A DNA stretch of 64,000 bases from Planctomycetaceae bacterium (GTDB taxonomy: Bacteria > Planctomycetota > Planctomycetia > Pirellulales > Pirellulaceae), in NCBI GenBank assembly GCA_020638995.1, contig JACKHM010000002.1, positions 310,001-374,000 of the forward strand. The letters are read 5' to 3'. A program made the translations under genes and the position numbers. The notes under the pieces were generated by a model. The model was not told the origin of the DNA and made no database searches. It worked only from the letters and a program-made list of their open reading frames with translations. Below, piece by piece: positions 63,867 through 64,000 of the stretch. Numbering within the stretch: the first letter of the stretch is position 1; the number at the start of each line of letters is the position of its first letter.

Positions 63867-64000
63867 GTGTTTCGCCCCTTGGCGGTCATGCTGGTGTGAT
63901 AGTTGGAGGGGAGGAACGCGAACGCACCGACGGCGCGACTTGCATCCACTCATTAGTTACTATCGGTCCAGTACGAAGAATTACTACAGGCGAACCCGAT

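Overview
The window looks like chromosomal DNA from a planctomycete, most likely in or near the Pirellulales. The signs are family content and gene style: a DUF1501 protein, a very large secreted protein with a PVC-type haem-binding C-terminus, a LEPR-XLL-type surface protein with SdrD_B-like repeats, a BBP7-like outer-membrane protein, many secreted HEAT, WD40 and sialidase-fold proteins, frequent GTG/TTG starts, weak Shine-Dalgarno sites, and intergenic inverted-repeat elements. No rRNA, tRNA, CRISPR array, transposase or phage gene was seen. It reads as ordinary chromosome with several accessory modules.

Layout. 1-5 kb: the end of a sigma-54 activator, mnmA, a probable selenocysteine-containing peroxiredoxin-like gene interrupted by an in-frame TGA, and a divergent thioredoxin-trypsin fusion. 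5-12.4 kb: a small membrane protein followed by a GAF-PAS-PilZ protein, an M20 amidohydrolase coupled to a small membrane protein, a three-gene unit (HAD phosphatase, deoxyhypusine-synthase-like protein, PfkB kinase), and a YkgJ-type cysteine-cluster protein. 12.5-19 kb: sialidase, HEAT and DUF1501 proteins, an FAD desaturase-like oxidoreductase, a DUF1805 protein and a methyltransferase. 19-30.3 kb: seven tightly packed genes, mostly joined by 4-base stop/start overlaps, encoding a terpene-cyclase-like toroid, two VWA membrane proteins, a DUF4175-like protein, a coiled-coil protein, MoxR and DUF58. 30.7-33.5 kb: a PAS-GAF-PAS histidine kinase overlapping a FixJ-type regulator. 33.5-45 kb: a beta-helix protein, a HEAT protein, an HMGL-like aldolase, an RND efflux pump with its adaptor, DUF502, an AlkD-like protein and an esterase. 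45.7-64 kb: a TlpA-like lipoprotein, a large secreted protein, PilZ and BON mini-proteins, a TauE/SafE permease, the PVC-type dehydrogenase/cytochrome, an amidohydrolase-fold protein, a BBP7-like porin, a GT87 transferase, the giant SdrD_B protein and a WD40 protein.

The strongest unusual signal is at 2175-2834. One open frame is split only by a TGA that stands exactly where Prx-like proteins carry the first Cys of their CxxC motif, giving UxxC. A 6-bp hairpin with a GGUCG loop starts 14 bases after the TGA, and its loop lies 20 bases after it, which fits the bacterial SECIS pattern. Others worth attention are the HAD / DHS-like / PfkB unit, the thioredoxin-protease fusion, the overlapping MoxR-VWA operon, an amidohydrolase-fold protein lacking its metal ligands, a block duplication inside the giant surface protein, and a 166-bp intergenic inverted-repeat element at 37541-37706. 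Product names rest on motifs read by eye; no database search was possible.
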